Assembly (NCBI GenBank): GCA_025093555.1
Contig: JAIWNF010000041.1
Span: 248,001-312,000, forward strand
DNA from: Circinella umbellata
Lineage: Eukaryota; Mucoromycota; Mucoromycetes; Mucorales; Lichtheimiaceae
DNA length: 64,000 nt
Direction of reading: 5' to 3'
The position numbers and the translations under genes are program-made. Each line of letters begins with the position of its first letter. Position 1 is the first letter of the stretch. Of the stretch, positions 22,863-34,305 are shown in pieces. Below the pieces are notes generated by a model. That model was not told where the DNA came from, did no database searches, and worked only from the letters and a program-made list of their open reading frames with translations.

Positions 22863-24779
22863 TTATGCATAAATCCCATTTAATCTCCAAGAAGTATCTT
22901 GATCACGATTATTTTTCAAATATAGCCAAGTATTCACATTGACAGAAGATTCTTCTTGTTTTAAATGACCGAATTCTGCTGCTGTTGTAGTATTCGTATT
23001 GGTAGTAAAAACACCACTCGTAGGTGAAAATTGATGTCGTGTCAGAGGAGGTGAAAAAGATCCAAATGTATCAATACTCGTTGTACCACTCGTTGCACTT
23101 TGAGTAGGTCCCATAGTAAGGTTCATGGGTGTTTCCAAAGATGAATGAATTTGTTGTTGTTGTTGTTGTTGTTGATATCTAAAATAAGTTAACATTTAAT
23201 TACACATACAAATTCTCTCTCTTTCTCTCTTTCTCTTATAAAATAAAATATGTACCTCAAAAGAGTTGAATTATTCGTCAAAAATGAATTGGTTTTTTCA
23301 TGATCAAGATTATTTGTAACTGCTACCATCGTATGCTCATTAGTATTACTATTTAAAGATTTATCTGTTTGTGAACGACCCCATGATAATCGAATTCTTG
23401 AAGACCCAATTTGAAATCCATTCATTTGTTCAATAGCTAATTCTGCTGATGGACGTGATACATATTGAACAAATCCACATCCTTTGTTGGGAGGTATTTT
23501 AACATACACAATATCACCAAAGGGAGTAAAATAACGACGTAATTCATCTTCTGTTACAGGGGAAGAAAGTCCTCCGACAAAGACAGTTGTATTACTTGGG
23601 TCAGTAGGTTGTTGTACAAGAGCAGGCGCTTGGAGTGCCAGCTGATGATAACGTGCATTACTATTTTTAGGTGTGGCAAGTGATACGCGCATAGGTCGAT
23701 TACCGCAGTAAACACCATTCATTTCTGACAATGCTATCTGTTGATCATTTAAATCATGAAATCGTACAAATCCATATCCTCTTGAAAGTCCAGAAATTGG
23801 ATCGGTCATTACTTTAGCTGAATGACATGATGAATAATGTTGACGAAATATTTTCTTTTTTTTTTTTTTTAATAAATTTTATATTAGATTACTATTATTA
23901 TTATTTTTTTGCATAAAAAAGAGTAAAAATTTTTGCATTAATTTAATTTACGTACCAAAAGCAATGTTTCATCGACTTCACTACTTAGATCTCCAACAAA
24001 TAAACTATATTCTGGTGCACGATCCTCTCTAAATATTTATATATAATAAAAGTTATCATTAGTATTATAAATGTATAGATGGAATTATATTAATATAAAA
24101 GAAATGGAGATAACAAATTTTACTTTCTATCATGAATACCTCCACCAGATGCCCAATTGAGTCTAAATACTCTTTGCATATTAGGCATTCGAGTACCATG
24201 TACAGTAGCAAGAGCTCTTTGCGCAGACATACCCGAAGTAAATCCTACAAATGCATAACCTGCACTGACACTAGATGTTAACAAGATCGTTTTATTGATT
24301 TGGTTGTTATCGTCGTTTGTTGTAGTATGTTGTTGTGAGTAATAATAACCATGGTAATAAATCCATATTTTATTGTCATGTAATATGATCCACAGAGTTG
24401 TAAATAGATATAATATATATTTGTTAATAAAATTTCATTTATATATAAATAATTAATAATATATTTACCCAGTTCTTTTATCACGTATTAGCTTTACAAC
24501 CACATTTTCACCTAATGCAAGCCAAACTTGACGAATATAATTTTCATCCATCCAAGGTTCAAGATCTCCCATCCTAAATAATAATAGTATTTTTTTGTTA
24601 TGTATGTATGTATGAGTATTTGGAATTTATCGGATAAAGGAGAAAGAGGAGAGGTCATATTACCACAAGGTCGTTTTGGCGCTTTCCGCAGTGAGTTGCA
24701 AGTAGGACGTAGGTGATGATAAGTACTCAAGTTGTTGTTGTTGTTGCTGTTGTTGATGCTGAGTCATATCCATCATCAT
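22863..24779 (-). CDS. Three-RRM RNA-binding protein of the Nam8/NGR1/Csx1 (SECp43-like) family (451 aa, six exons)
   Basis: Exons in order: 24779-24664, 24573-24469, 24270-24124, 24028-23956, 23854-23256, 23178-22863; 1356 nt in frame. A Gln-rich start (MMMDMTQHQQQQ) precedes RRM1 with the diagnostic TLWMGDLEPWMDENYIRQVW (about residues 37-56) and AGYAFVGF. RRM2 has YSLFVGDLSSEVDE and SRGYGFVRF. RRM3 has TTVFVGGLSSPVTEDELR and GCGFVQYVSR. A second poly-Gln run begins exon 6, followed by a Ser/Thr/Gly/Pro-rich tail. Members bind pre-mRNA or AU-rich mRNA and act in splicing with U1 snRNP (Nam8) or mRNA stability (Csx1, Ngr1). Which role applies here cannot be told. Several ATGs start the reading; the first is used. 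Confidence 0.93.
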
Positions 24780-26077
24780 TTTATATATTTTATTATTTCA
24801 ACGGTTTTTTTTTATCTTTTCTTATGTTATTATATTGTCGTGTGTAGCTGTAAAAACTGAAAGGTAAAAAAAAAGGTGTAGTGTGGGGTAAACAAAAAAA
24901 AAAAAAAAAGAGAGAAAAGGAAAAAAAAAAAAAAGATATGAATTTTTTGTTTCCTACTCTTTTTTTTTTATTTTTTGTCAAGTTCCAAAGAATAAAACTA
25001 TTATCAAAAATAAAAATAAAAGAGGTTAAATAGAGAAAAGGAAAGAGAAAAAGGAGAAAAAGAGAAAAAGAGGGAAGAAAAGGGAAAAATAAAAAAGGTT
25101 GAATCTCAGGCTTTTTTTTTTTTTTTTGGCTCATTAACAATTAGAAAAGAGACGAGACAACAGCGACAAACAACAACAAAAACAAACAACAACAAGAACA
25201 ACAAGTACTTTTTTTTTTGTTGAGTGTGTGATATTAAGCTAACTAATAAATCAGGTGAATGATAATATTTTAGGTTACTTCTCATGAACAATTGTGTTCG
25301 TCCGTGCGACAATCGGACTTTTCTTTTTTTGGGTTCAGGAACAAACATTTATATTTTGAACCTTACAATTATATAAGGTTTTTACTTTCTTTAGGGTTAA
25401 TCGTTTATATATATATATATATAATCATAATACAAATGAACATATATTATTATTATCCTTATTTATATATATTTATAATAAGTAAATTGTTCTTATCTGT
25501 ATAATGTTTGTCATTGATTATAACCAGGCCTATTTTAATCAAGATAAGAGATAAAATAAACCCGTGCGATTATTTATATTTTTCCTTTTCCCGTGTGAAT
25601 TTTGGCTTTTCTTTCTTTCTTTCTCTTTGTTATTATTATTGAAAATATATAAACTATTTATCAAGTAGCCTATTTCTGTTGTTATTAATTATTTGATAAT
25701 ATGAATGGGATATTTCATATATATATATATATTCGATTCGAGCGAACTTTAAAAAAAACTAGTATTTAAACCGATAATCTGGTCAACCAATAACGAAAGG
25801 TTAAAATATCTTAATTCTTTAATAATAAAAAAAAATTGTTATTGTAGCTGCTTAAAAGCACAATTTACCAACTGGACTTTTTTTTAACAATGATAATGTT
25901 TTTCTACGTACGTACGGAGGTGATTAACTTAATACAATGCTGTCTTTTTGTAATAAAGTAGATAGGAAAAAACGAACTTCTTTCAAAAGAAGTATAAAAC
26001 ACTTTTTATGGAGTAGGTGTAAAATTCAATTGGGTTGGGCATTCCTGTTGTACATTTTAATTGAAATGAAGCACATA
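24780..26077. other. Promoter/5' region of the RRM gene and intergenic DNA
   Basis: Strong purine/pyrimidine tracts (24870-25130) immediately upstream of the RRM gene fit a fungal promoter/5'-UTR. A (TA)n stretch lies at 25408-25423. TACGTACGTAC occurs near 25905. No gene. Confidence 0.5.
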
Positions 26078-26520
26078 TTTTATATGTATTTACGGTACAA
26101 AATAAATTCTTAGTTTTATATATAAAAAGTTAGTTAATACATAACTAATTATAATACAGCGAAAAAAAAATTGTGTATGTTTTAATGAATAATTCTACTT
26201 TATATATAAAACGACCTATACTGTTTAATTGATTCGTTCATTAGTTTCAACAAATTGATAAATTAAACATCTACTAATCTACTTTCTAAAAAACAATTAC
26301 AGCTTCTATAATATAGAGAAGTTACTATAATAATACACATACAAAAACTCATTTATTCTTTATTTAATTTGTTTAGGGTTTTTGTACGTACGTATGGGGA
26401 TATAAAGTTGAAAGAATCTATGATAGGGTAAAAACTAGAGGAATATTTACAGATTTATATTATAATATATTTCAAGAATAAATTATGTAGGCTTTAATAT
26501 TATAATAATAAGAGAACGCT

Positions 26521-28251
26521 CTAGTGAATTTTAAACGTTTGTTCTTGTAGTGCAACATCATCCAAAAAATCGCGGCGCATGTTTCTTTCTTCTACTCTGC
26601 ACATACCAATTGCCTTGTAGTAATCCCCTTCCTTTTTGACAACAGGGTAGTATATAATGCATTCCGAGGTAGACGTACAAAACGGTATTCCAGCAAGTAG
26701 CGCATATTGAGCAGAATCTTCAAGAGGTTCTGTCAAACTATCAAAATAAAAACACGGCATAACATTCCTCCGATCGGTGGTCCATAGAAGGTTCGTTTTT
26801 TTGATCGGCATAAAATGCGATAACTCATAAAGTTCTTTTGCTATACGCTCATAATCTGTAGAATCTTGTTTTTGCGCTTTCGCCGTCTCGATCGATATGA
26901 CCTTTTTATTGGTCGAACCTTGTGGCTGGAAGAGAAGTACAAGGGACCAATAATGATCGTTATTGTTTTCAGGAAAAGGTGGCAGCATCTTCTTGATAGC
27001 CTCAAGGTCTAACTTTTCAGTATGACGTTGACCATTTGTCATTGCAAAACATGTGACTTGTAAAACGCTTTCCTTCACAGTGTATTTTTTAAAAGGTGTT
27101 TTCCAAATATCGTACCTGAAATGTTCCCCATTAACACCTGTCCAAGATGGTAAATTGTATTCTTGAATGGGTACACTATATTCTGTCTCGCTTGTGTTAT
27201 TGCCTTCAGTGCTGTAGCTGGTTATTGCTTTACACATGACTTTGTATTCTTTATGTGGACCAAAAAACAGAATAGCAAGATCCTTTTTCGCGAGAAGACC
27301 ATAGAATTGAATCATCAATTTGTGAATATCTTTCTTGTAATCAATTTTAATATGTTTCATCACATCAGGAAAAATGCTAGCAAGTGCAAATACACGGTCG
27401 TGCTTTTTGGTGCTCGAGCGTGAGTGAGCATAATGTAATAGAGTGGGAATGTATTCAAAATTTTCAGAGAAAATAGTAGAATAGCATCTTTTCATATCAT
27501 TTTTCCAACAATGAATTCTATTGCCGATCAAAATTATCTCTGATGACAGTATTGTTTCTTCCAAAGTCCACATACGTTTCATCCATTGAGCTCCTAGAAG
27601 AGAGTTTGGAATACTGTCTTTCCTTTCGCCCGAAAATTCAGCGGACCGTTCCAATACCTCAGCAGTCAATTCAGGTACCAATGCTATTGTATAAGATGGA
27701 TTCTTATATATTTCATGCATTTGACGTATGCCACGGCGTTTTTCCTTCTTGTTGTTTTGATTGATGCACATTTGATCATACCAAATATACTTGATACCAA
27801 AATCTTTGCATATTTCTTGAATTAGTCCTTTAAATGTGACAAACTTGACTTTGCCTGGAATTCGTTTTCGATCTCTCAATATTGATCGTAATCTGATCCT
27901 GCCTGGATACACGATCTTGTGTTTGCCTTGATCATGTCGCTCCATATTTCCGGTGGTTTTATTCTTTTTTATTTCGCCTGATTGGTTCCATGAATAAGAT
28001 AATGCACAATATCCTTTTTTTACTTTGGACCCTTTTACCACTTTCATGTTAGATGTACGCACCAGGCGACGAGGCATAAAATTTGGTTTTGGTAGTGGTG
28101 ATGGCACCTTTTTGGGTGGTAGGGCAGAGTTATAATAACCACATCTCAATGTCGACGTGTGAAAAATATCTTCATTTAATCCAACATGCTTTAAGAATCT
28201 TTTAATTTTAGCATCGATATGTTGTGTCTTTGTATATGTGATATACGTCAT
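26521..28251 (-). CDS. HET-domain protein A (576 aa)
   Basis: Single coding exon from ATG 28251. HET (heterokaryon-incompatibility) proteins act in fungal non-self recognition and trigger cell death in Ascomycota; the domain is distantly related to TIR domains. The three HET blocks are clear: GYCALSYSWNQSGE (80-93), IKYIWYDQMCINQNNKKEK (153-171) and QWMKRMWTLEE (222-232). They are followed by the RDKVxAL-like KKHDRVFALASIFPDV (about 282-297) and LPSWTGVNGEH (367-377), equivalent to the PSWxPDW region of Pezizomycotina members. The protein begins MTYITYTKTQ and ends EEQTFKIH-like (LQEQTFKIH), shared by all paralogues here. The segment between motifs 2 and 3 (about 196-220) is hypervariable. 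No effector-type repeat or membrane segment is seen. Function in this lineage is unknown. Confidence 0.9.
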   Translation of the reverse strand: MTYITYTKTQHIDAKIKRFLKHVGLNEDIFHTSTLRCGYYNSALPPKKVPSPLPKPNFMPRRLVRTSNMKVVKGSKVKKGYCALSYSWNQSGEIKKNKTTGNMERHDQGKHKIVYPGRIRLRSILRDRKRIPGKVKFVTFKGLIQEICKDFGIKYIWYDQMCINQNNKKEKRRGIRQMHEIYKNPSYTIALVPELTAEVLERSAEFSGERKDSIPNSLLGAQWMKRMWTLEETILSSEIILIGNRIHCWKNDMKRCYSTIFSENFEYIPTLLHYAHSRSSTKKHDRVFALASIFPDVMKHIKIDYKKDIHKLMIQFYGLLAKKDLAILFFGPHKEYKVMCKAITSYSTEGNNTSETEYSVPIQEYNLPSWTGVNGEHFRYDIWKTPFKKYTVKESVLQVTCFAMTNGQRHTEKLDLEAIKKMLPPFPENNNDHYWSLVLLFQPQGSTNKKVISIETAKAQKQDSTDYERIAKELYELSHFMPIKKTNLLWTTDRRNVMPCFYFDSLTEPLEDSAQYALLAGIPFCTSTSECIIYYPVVKKEGDYYKAIGMCRVEERNMRRDFLDDVALQEQTFKIH

Positions 28252-28257
28252 TTTTTT

Positions 28258-28355
28258 CTGCTTTAAACATAATGAATTTGTTAGTACGTCAATCAGTTTT
28301 TTTTTTATTTGGTATATCAGAGACTTAATATATAATAACTAATATAATAACTTAC
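28258..28355 (-). other. Predicted 5'-UTR intron of HET gene A
   Basis: Donor GTAAGTTATT at 28355 and acceptor TTTAAAGCAG ending at 28258, 7 nt before the start codon. The same intron, at the same place, is seen in genes B, C and D. Confidence 0.7.
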
Positions 28356-30539
28356 AGCAGACTAAATTCAATGGTATAAAAAAATGAAAAATCAGAAAAG
28401 TATAATTTTTAACTACGGATGCTGTCGTTCTAGTAGTGATAATAGTATTTTGTTTCATCAATGATTTCGCTCTTTTATAATATTGATTTGTTTAATAGAC
28501 AATATATATATATATATTTATTTAACAGCGTTTGATAATATAAGTTGATGAAATAGGTAAAATAATAATAATTGTAAAGTAATGAGAAAGAAGGGGAAAA
28601 AATGTTGCGCTTTTCCATTCTTTTCTCTTTGATTTATTAAAGTTAAGTTAATATTATTTAGAATGGCGCAAAAGCACTCACCTCCCATGGTGATGAGCTT
28701 GCCAAGAGCGCCATTATGTGTGTTACGTAATGGTGCTAGTACCTGGTACTGCTGTCTTATACTCTCATTATTTCCGCGCGCTGACTCTGCTGTACGTATC
28801 CGTTCTCCTCTCTGTGATGACTTTCATTGAGCGATACAAGCCAATTTCTTCGAATGATCATTTAGCAGCAAAAAAAAAAGAGAAGCAAGTGGTTGCTCAG
28901 CATTTATCATTTTATATTGTCTTGCATCTACACCTTATAAGGACATCGGCCATTTAGCATAAGAGAAATAAAAATTAAGCCGTGCTATAATGAAAAGAAA
29001 TGAATTATGTTTAATACTCAGCCATTCCCGAAATCGTGACGAGCCACACAACAACTCATAGTTGCATTCCACCTCAAACAGCTAGTTTTTATTAGAAAGA
29101 TATTTACAAAAGCTGCTTAAAAACCTTTAAAAGAACTTCATTGAACAATCGATTTATTGATATTGTAAATTTCTATTACCAAGACTTTCTACAGAAATCA
29201 AAATATAATATAGTATTGACTACAAAAAAAATAAAACAAATATTTATGGGTGATCTTATTTATGCATTGTTCCAAAAATAAAAGATGGAAACTATATGTC
29301 AACAACCCTAATAATTCACTCTACGGATAATTATTATTTTTATACTAAAAGTTATATACGTACGTATCATATTCAATTTTTTACAACTTGCACACACACA
29401 CACATTATGAACTCTAATTGAAATAAGTACCATACTAGTTATTATTATAAGCCTGTGTTATACAAGACCCCTATTCAAAACTTCCCTTGCAATAATTGTA
29501 AGGCACTTTGTAATATGATCTTACGAGTATCACTAGATTTTATCTATACAATATATTATTTTCTCCGAATGCGCCATCCGTACCCACGTACGAATCACAC
29601 ATACTCTAATATGATATCGGTAACAAAAATATTAATAAACCAGTTATCTCGACTCACTTTCTGATTTCTTAATGATTTCATTGTTCCACTCAATTCAAAA
29701 AAAATGTGTTACGTAGTCGTAAACGGCGATCATTTAGAGCGTTATTCAATCGGATATCTTTGTTTAACTTCATTATCATTTTGAATACCTATGAAACTGT
29801 AAGATTTGATAATTTGTGTACGTATTGAACTTGTAAAATAGATTTAGCCACTAATTATTATAAGATTAAGCCTTCACTCAACATTACACAAAAGACAAAA
29901 AAAAAGTCTAGAATTATAATCAAGGTTGGAAATTAAAAGCATTCATACGTACTAGAAAGGAAATTGACAAAATTGGCATGACAACAACCCCTTTATTGCG
30001 CGCCACCAAACTAAAATAGAATATTATGACCAAGCCTATGATGTGGAACCGAGTACCTAATATTATTGGAATCTTTATTCTCTTAAATAATAACAAGTTT
30101 GAAACACCTGAATTGTTATTTATAATTCAAATAAAATAATCAAACAAGTTCTCGAATAGTGGTCCATAATACATATAGGATAAATAATATAAGTAAAGTC
30201 GTTACCAACACCATTGTGTAACAAATAACTTTATCCCAATATCATATCCGGTCTCTTTTTATCATTGTTAGAATAATCAAATATCGCAAATTAGCATCTT
30301 ATTTTATTTTTATGTGTAAAGTCTGAACATCGACTATTGTATAATCTTTTTACTAGATACTATTAATATGTTGTTGTCATATATATTAATACGTATTCTA
30401 CAGTTCGAAAACTATTCACTCTTTTGGAATTCTCATCTATGTACAGTCTAATTTATTGATTTCCGGTATATTATCATTGGAACAAAAACAAAGCAAAAAT
30501 TTTGTGTAATAAATAAATTTTGGCACCTAATCAAAAGGA

Positions 30540-31630
30540 CCAACTAAATAATGCCCAAAAAAGCTGTATCAAAATGGCTTTAAATCGCAATCGCTTAACA
30601 CAATTTTTCAACAATTGTTCCGATTGGTGCTGGCAGACCTACCTTTGATGCATACGAGAGTTCGCATTTTACAACTAAAATTTGTACCATGCCTTCAAGG
30701 TTTACCCGTTACCACATTTTTAGCTCGTTTTATTGAATTATCTTTCCTGTGGGATAAAAAAGGTGACAAACAATGTAAACACCTCACATCAAATAATCCA
30801 TTTCACCAATTATACAACAAATTAAAAAAAAAAGCAACAACCCACCAAAAGACCTTCTTGGTACGACCATCAACCGAAAAAGAGACGAAGACTACCACAA
30901 AATCATTGATCCCATACTCTACCTGCCAGCATTCTCACGCGATCAACACCGGTTAATTAAATGGCGTACGCACTGGCTGCCTTCATATCCCCTCAAAATT
31001 GCCGTTGTGGCTTTCATGCTGCTAAAAGAGAACACTATACTATTTGTACCTTGCTTCAGCCTCTGCTTAACGAAATCCTCACTGTATTTGGTACTATTCT
31101 ATCAACATTAGATGAATTGCAGCCTCGCGACTTTATCAAAAATCATCTACCGCGCTCCGAAGTTGGCCTGACACTGGGCAAGTGACCAAAAGTATGGCCT
31201 GCTCTTATACGAGTGCTTCGTGAAATCGATCGGTTGAGCCATCCTGATGACGCATTCGATGAAGCTAGACCAGATCCTGAAGATACTTTGAGCATTACAA
31301 CCCCAACACACACACAAACTCCTGCGAACACCTAGGATCTTTTCCTTTTTTTTTTCTTTCAAGTTTTCTTACGTAATTATTTCTCTTATTTTACCGTCGA
31401 TAAACTTAGTATTACTTCTATCACATTTCTCCCTTATACTTAGCTAATACTCGCTTCTCTCCCTTGCTAGTTTAACTTTTCCCCTCAATGAGAGTTTTTT
31501 CCAGTGATACCTCTTTACCTTTTTTTTTTTTTTGTAAAACTGTCAATCCTTTTTGTACCGCAAGGAAGCGACCACATGCCCATTGGCGCAGGTCATCCTA
31601 GTCTTCCATTTAATAAATATAAATTTTAAT
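30540..31630 (+). pseudogene. LINE (non-LTR retrotransposon) 3' fragment
   Basis: Shifting frames give the C-terminal end of a LINE reverse-transcriptase polyprotein of the kind abundant in Mucorales. The sequence is VLADLPLMHTRVRILQLKF (30625 on), ELSFLWDKKGDKQ, NPFHQLYNKLKKK, RLIKWRTHWLPSYPLK, then after frameshifts HAAKREHYTICTLLQPLL and LPRSEVGLTLGK, stop, PKVWPALIRVLREIDRLSHP, ending about 31333. The downstream 300 bp to TTTAATAAATA at about 31608-31618 may be the element's 3'-UTR. It is 5'-truncated, as LINE insertions usually are, and disabled by at least two frameshifts and a stop. Family assignment is by recognition only. Confidence 0.55.
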
Positions 31631-32223
31631 CTAGATAATAACAGCGTCGTCTTGTTTAACGGATAATCCAGCTAGCACCAATACCCATTCTCTCTGACAT
31701 AATATTCTTCTCTTCGTACAAAGCATACATATTGATTCGAATCGTCAATAGAAACACATATATATATACCATACCGTATGTACAGTATTTTATTATATTG
31801 GAATTCACAGTGCGAAAAGAGCGGGTGGGGTATGTAATATTTTGCGTATTGTATTTTTTGGGTGTGTTTTTAGATGGTAGGGATAAAGGAGATTGTGGAT
31901 CACAATGATCTTTTCATATTATGAGAGACATTTTTATCAATAATTAATCTAATATATTATTTTAATATACTGTTATTTAAATTAATTCTTATCTTCAAAT
32001 ATTTCGTTATATTTAAATAATATAATATAATCAATGTTCTAAAATAAAGTTGTAAGTTTTGAACTTGCTACGTACTTTTTGTTTAATTTTTAAAGAAAAA
32101 CATTATTGAATCTGACAACCTTGGGTATTGCAGAAGTAGAAAAAAAAGGAATAAAAAATAAGTATTAAATCGTTTCTCTATATGAATAAAGGGGGGGTGG
32201 AGATGTAGAGCATATTATCACCG
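31631..32223. other. Intergenic, nothing recognised
   Basis: AT-rich DNA with a G-run at 32193. No coding blocks. Confidence 0.5.
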
Positions 32224-33473
32224 TTATTTGCTGCTTGATGCTCCAGTTGATGACGACGATGATGATGATGTTGGAGGAATATGATTTGGGCGATGATTAA
32301 AAGAATTATCATCACTATTAGTTTTTGTTATTATGTTATAGTATTTTCAAGGTGAGGGACATATAACCATCCAAATTTATCTGGTGTTCTTCCACTACTA
32401 TTTGCCAGTTGGTCAGGTAGTTCACCAGCGTGTTTAGTCTTCAATGATTTGCTTCCAGGATCGGATGGTTTTCGGCTGAACAAATTGACAGGTAAACCTG
32501 GTCCACAGGCAGTAGGAGGAGTGTAAAACGTACCCCTTAGCCAATCGGTATAGTCAGGTTTTTCATTTGATCGTCCAAAATATTCCCTCAGTTTTTCCTT
32601 TTTAGCATAGGTAGGTATTAAAACAGCAAGCTTTCTAATACTATTTTCCATTGTGACAAGTGCCTTCAGCGTTGATTTGATACAATCCGTGTCATTAAAA
32701 CTTTTCGGTAAGGCAAGCTGATCAAACTGTGGTACAGTTGTATAAAGGCCATCAGAAACCAAATGAATGGTGGATAATAGACACTGACAGTTTGCGATTT
32801 GAATTAGCCAGCACATAGGACGAAGACCAGTAATAGAACGTTTTGCCAGATGATCAATCACGTCCTTTCCTTCCCTTGATAATTTTGCTTCGTCGTCAAT
32901 TATTTTTTTCATATTGTCCTGTCTGGCTAATTCGGCAGCACCAACATCACATTCTTGTCCCTCTACATTAGCAATGATACGAATATCGATCTTGTAGCCA
33001 CGAATGTTCACATTGTTTGTATAATAAGATTTCTTCTTTTCGTTGGTTGTGTATTGAAATATAGATTCTCCACTGTATATAAATCAGTCACCATCATTAG
33101 TATATACATATTTATAAAAGCACAAGTTATCAAAAAGAGAATAAGGAAATTTGATATTCACACTTTTAAACAGATTATTGGGATATCATTACGGCTCTTG
33201 AATAATTTGGAAAAAATTGGGTGCCAAACAGTTACTAAATAAACATGTTCTGTAAGTTTGTCATTCCTGCCAGTTGTCACATATTGTTCACAATAATGCT
33301 GTAGTATATCATTCCTTGAATACAAATAAAAATGTTTGAGTTATGAACAATTGATCACGCAACAAAAATAATAATTTAAATACCCATATTTAATAATAAT
33401 CATGAATCTGGTCCTTACATTTTTTCTATGATCTTCAAAAGATTTCTTTCTTGTTGTGTCAATCCTGGATTTG
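32224..33473 (-). pseudogene. Partial gene of the unknown multi-exon family (copy 2), N-terminus missing
   Basis: Exon-like blocks in order: 33473-33419 (NPGLTQQERNLLKIIEK), 33314-33193 (NDILQHYCEQYV... TVWHPIFSKLF), and 33072-32331 (GESIFQYTTNEKKKSYY, then GYKIDIRIIANVEGQECDVG, AAELARQDNMKK, ..., KFGWLYVPHLENTIT). The last junction does not join in frame as read. A further coding-like tail, NSFNHRPNHIPPTSSSS..., lies in another frame down to a stop at 32224, suggesting a frameshift at about 32335. The start of the gene is missing: just upstream comes the DDE/chromodomain transposon. The block with the GAAE/ARQD motif and the VW-P motif occurs in the other family copies. Unknown function. Probably dead, though the 680-nt main exon is open. 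Confidence 0.55.
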
Positions 33474-33762
33474 CTAAGAAAATTAATTAATAAGTATAGT
33501 TTATACAATTATTATAGTTTTTTGTAAAGTTTATAAATCTTGTTATTTTATTTTATATATTATTTATTGTTTTAAAAAGTATTGGTTTCAAAAATTATTA
33601 GATTTTTTGAATAAATACAAAAAAAAATGAAATCAACTTTCAATATTTTAAAATTGTATTACATAATTTAGTTTCTGACAAAAATAATTACAATGAATTA
33701 AATGTACACTTTGATTATTATTATTTAATATTTAATGTTTTTCTTTAAAAAGTATTGTTTAA

Positions 33763-34305
33763 CTATATCTTTTCATTTACCCATGTATTATCTTTATCAT
33801 CATAACCTTGCCACTTTACTAAAAATAAATATTCATTATTAACATCTAATTTATGTTCAAGTATTGTTTCAATTTCATAAAAATGATTGTTTTTATTTAA
33901 ATCTCTAACCAAGTTAATATTTACTTTTCTTGCACTTTTACCTTTTCTTCTTCTCTTTTTATTTATATCAATATATTGTGGAAATTCTACATCTTCTCCT
34001 TCTTCATCTATATTATCTTCTTCATTATCATCTACTAACATAGCATCTTTATTACCAATTTCTAAATCACCCAATTCTTTTTGTAATTCTGTCATAATTT
34101 TAACTTTTTCTAATTCTTTAGTTTCATTATATAATACAATATCTACTAATTTATGTTCTGTTCGAAAATCAAAATTATCTGACATCCATAATTTATGATG
34201 ATTTTGTGTAATAATGTTAAATGTTTCTGTAAATAACTTTATATTTTTTAATAAGAATGAAACTTTAATTTGTAAATTAACATTTTTAAAATTATCTGTC
34301 TTCAA
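33763..34305 (-). CDS. C-terminal part of DDE_4-type transposase with chromodomain (copy 2)
   Basis: Open for 180 residues. It starts inside the transposase with LQIKVSFLLKNIKLF and HHKLWMSDNFDF, which is the usual end of the DDE_4 catalytic domain in this family. It then passes an acidic linker (DDNEEDNIDEEGED) and a basic cluster (KKRRRKGKSARK) before a complete chromodomain, HFYEIETILEHKLDVNNEYLFLVKWQGYDDKDNTWV, whose aromatic-cage and VKW positions are conserved. The chromodomain would target insertion to methylated-histone chromatin (known for chromodomain-bearing retroelements; inferred here). It belongs with the decayed upstream part at 34306-35280. Confidence 0.65.
   Translation of the reverse strand: MKTDNFKNVNLQIKVSFLLKNIKLFTETFNIITQNHHKLWMSDNFDFRTEHKLVDIVLYNETKELEKVKIMTELQKELGDLEIGNKDAMLVDDNEEDNIDEEGEDVEFPQYIDINKKRRRKGKSARKVNINLVRDLNKNNHFYEIETILEHKLDVNNEYLFLVKWQGYDDKDNTWVNEKI

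Larger units (their letters stand above)
26078..30420 (-). repeat. HET unit A: duplicated block around HET gene A
   Basis: The 3' flank (26078-26520) shares GATATAAAGTTGAAAGAATC, TATGATAGGGTAAAAACTAG and ATAATAAGAGAACG with unit D, and ATGTATTTAC...TTAGTTTTATATATAAA with units C and D. The 5' flank shares TTATTTCCGCGC (28759; cf. 43071, 49767), CTCACTTTCTGATTTCTTAATGATTT (29653; cf. 61249), GTGTAACAAATAACTTTATCCC (30214; cf. 61697) and AAAAAAAGTCTAG (29897; cf. 50942). The region upstream is non-coding in every copy. Confidence 0.75.

Noticed and set aside
24793..25348. Minus-strand open frames rich in Phe/Leu/Lys upstream of the RRM gene
   Set aside because: They arise from long A/G and T/C tracts in the promoter/5'-UTR region.
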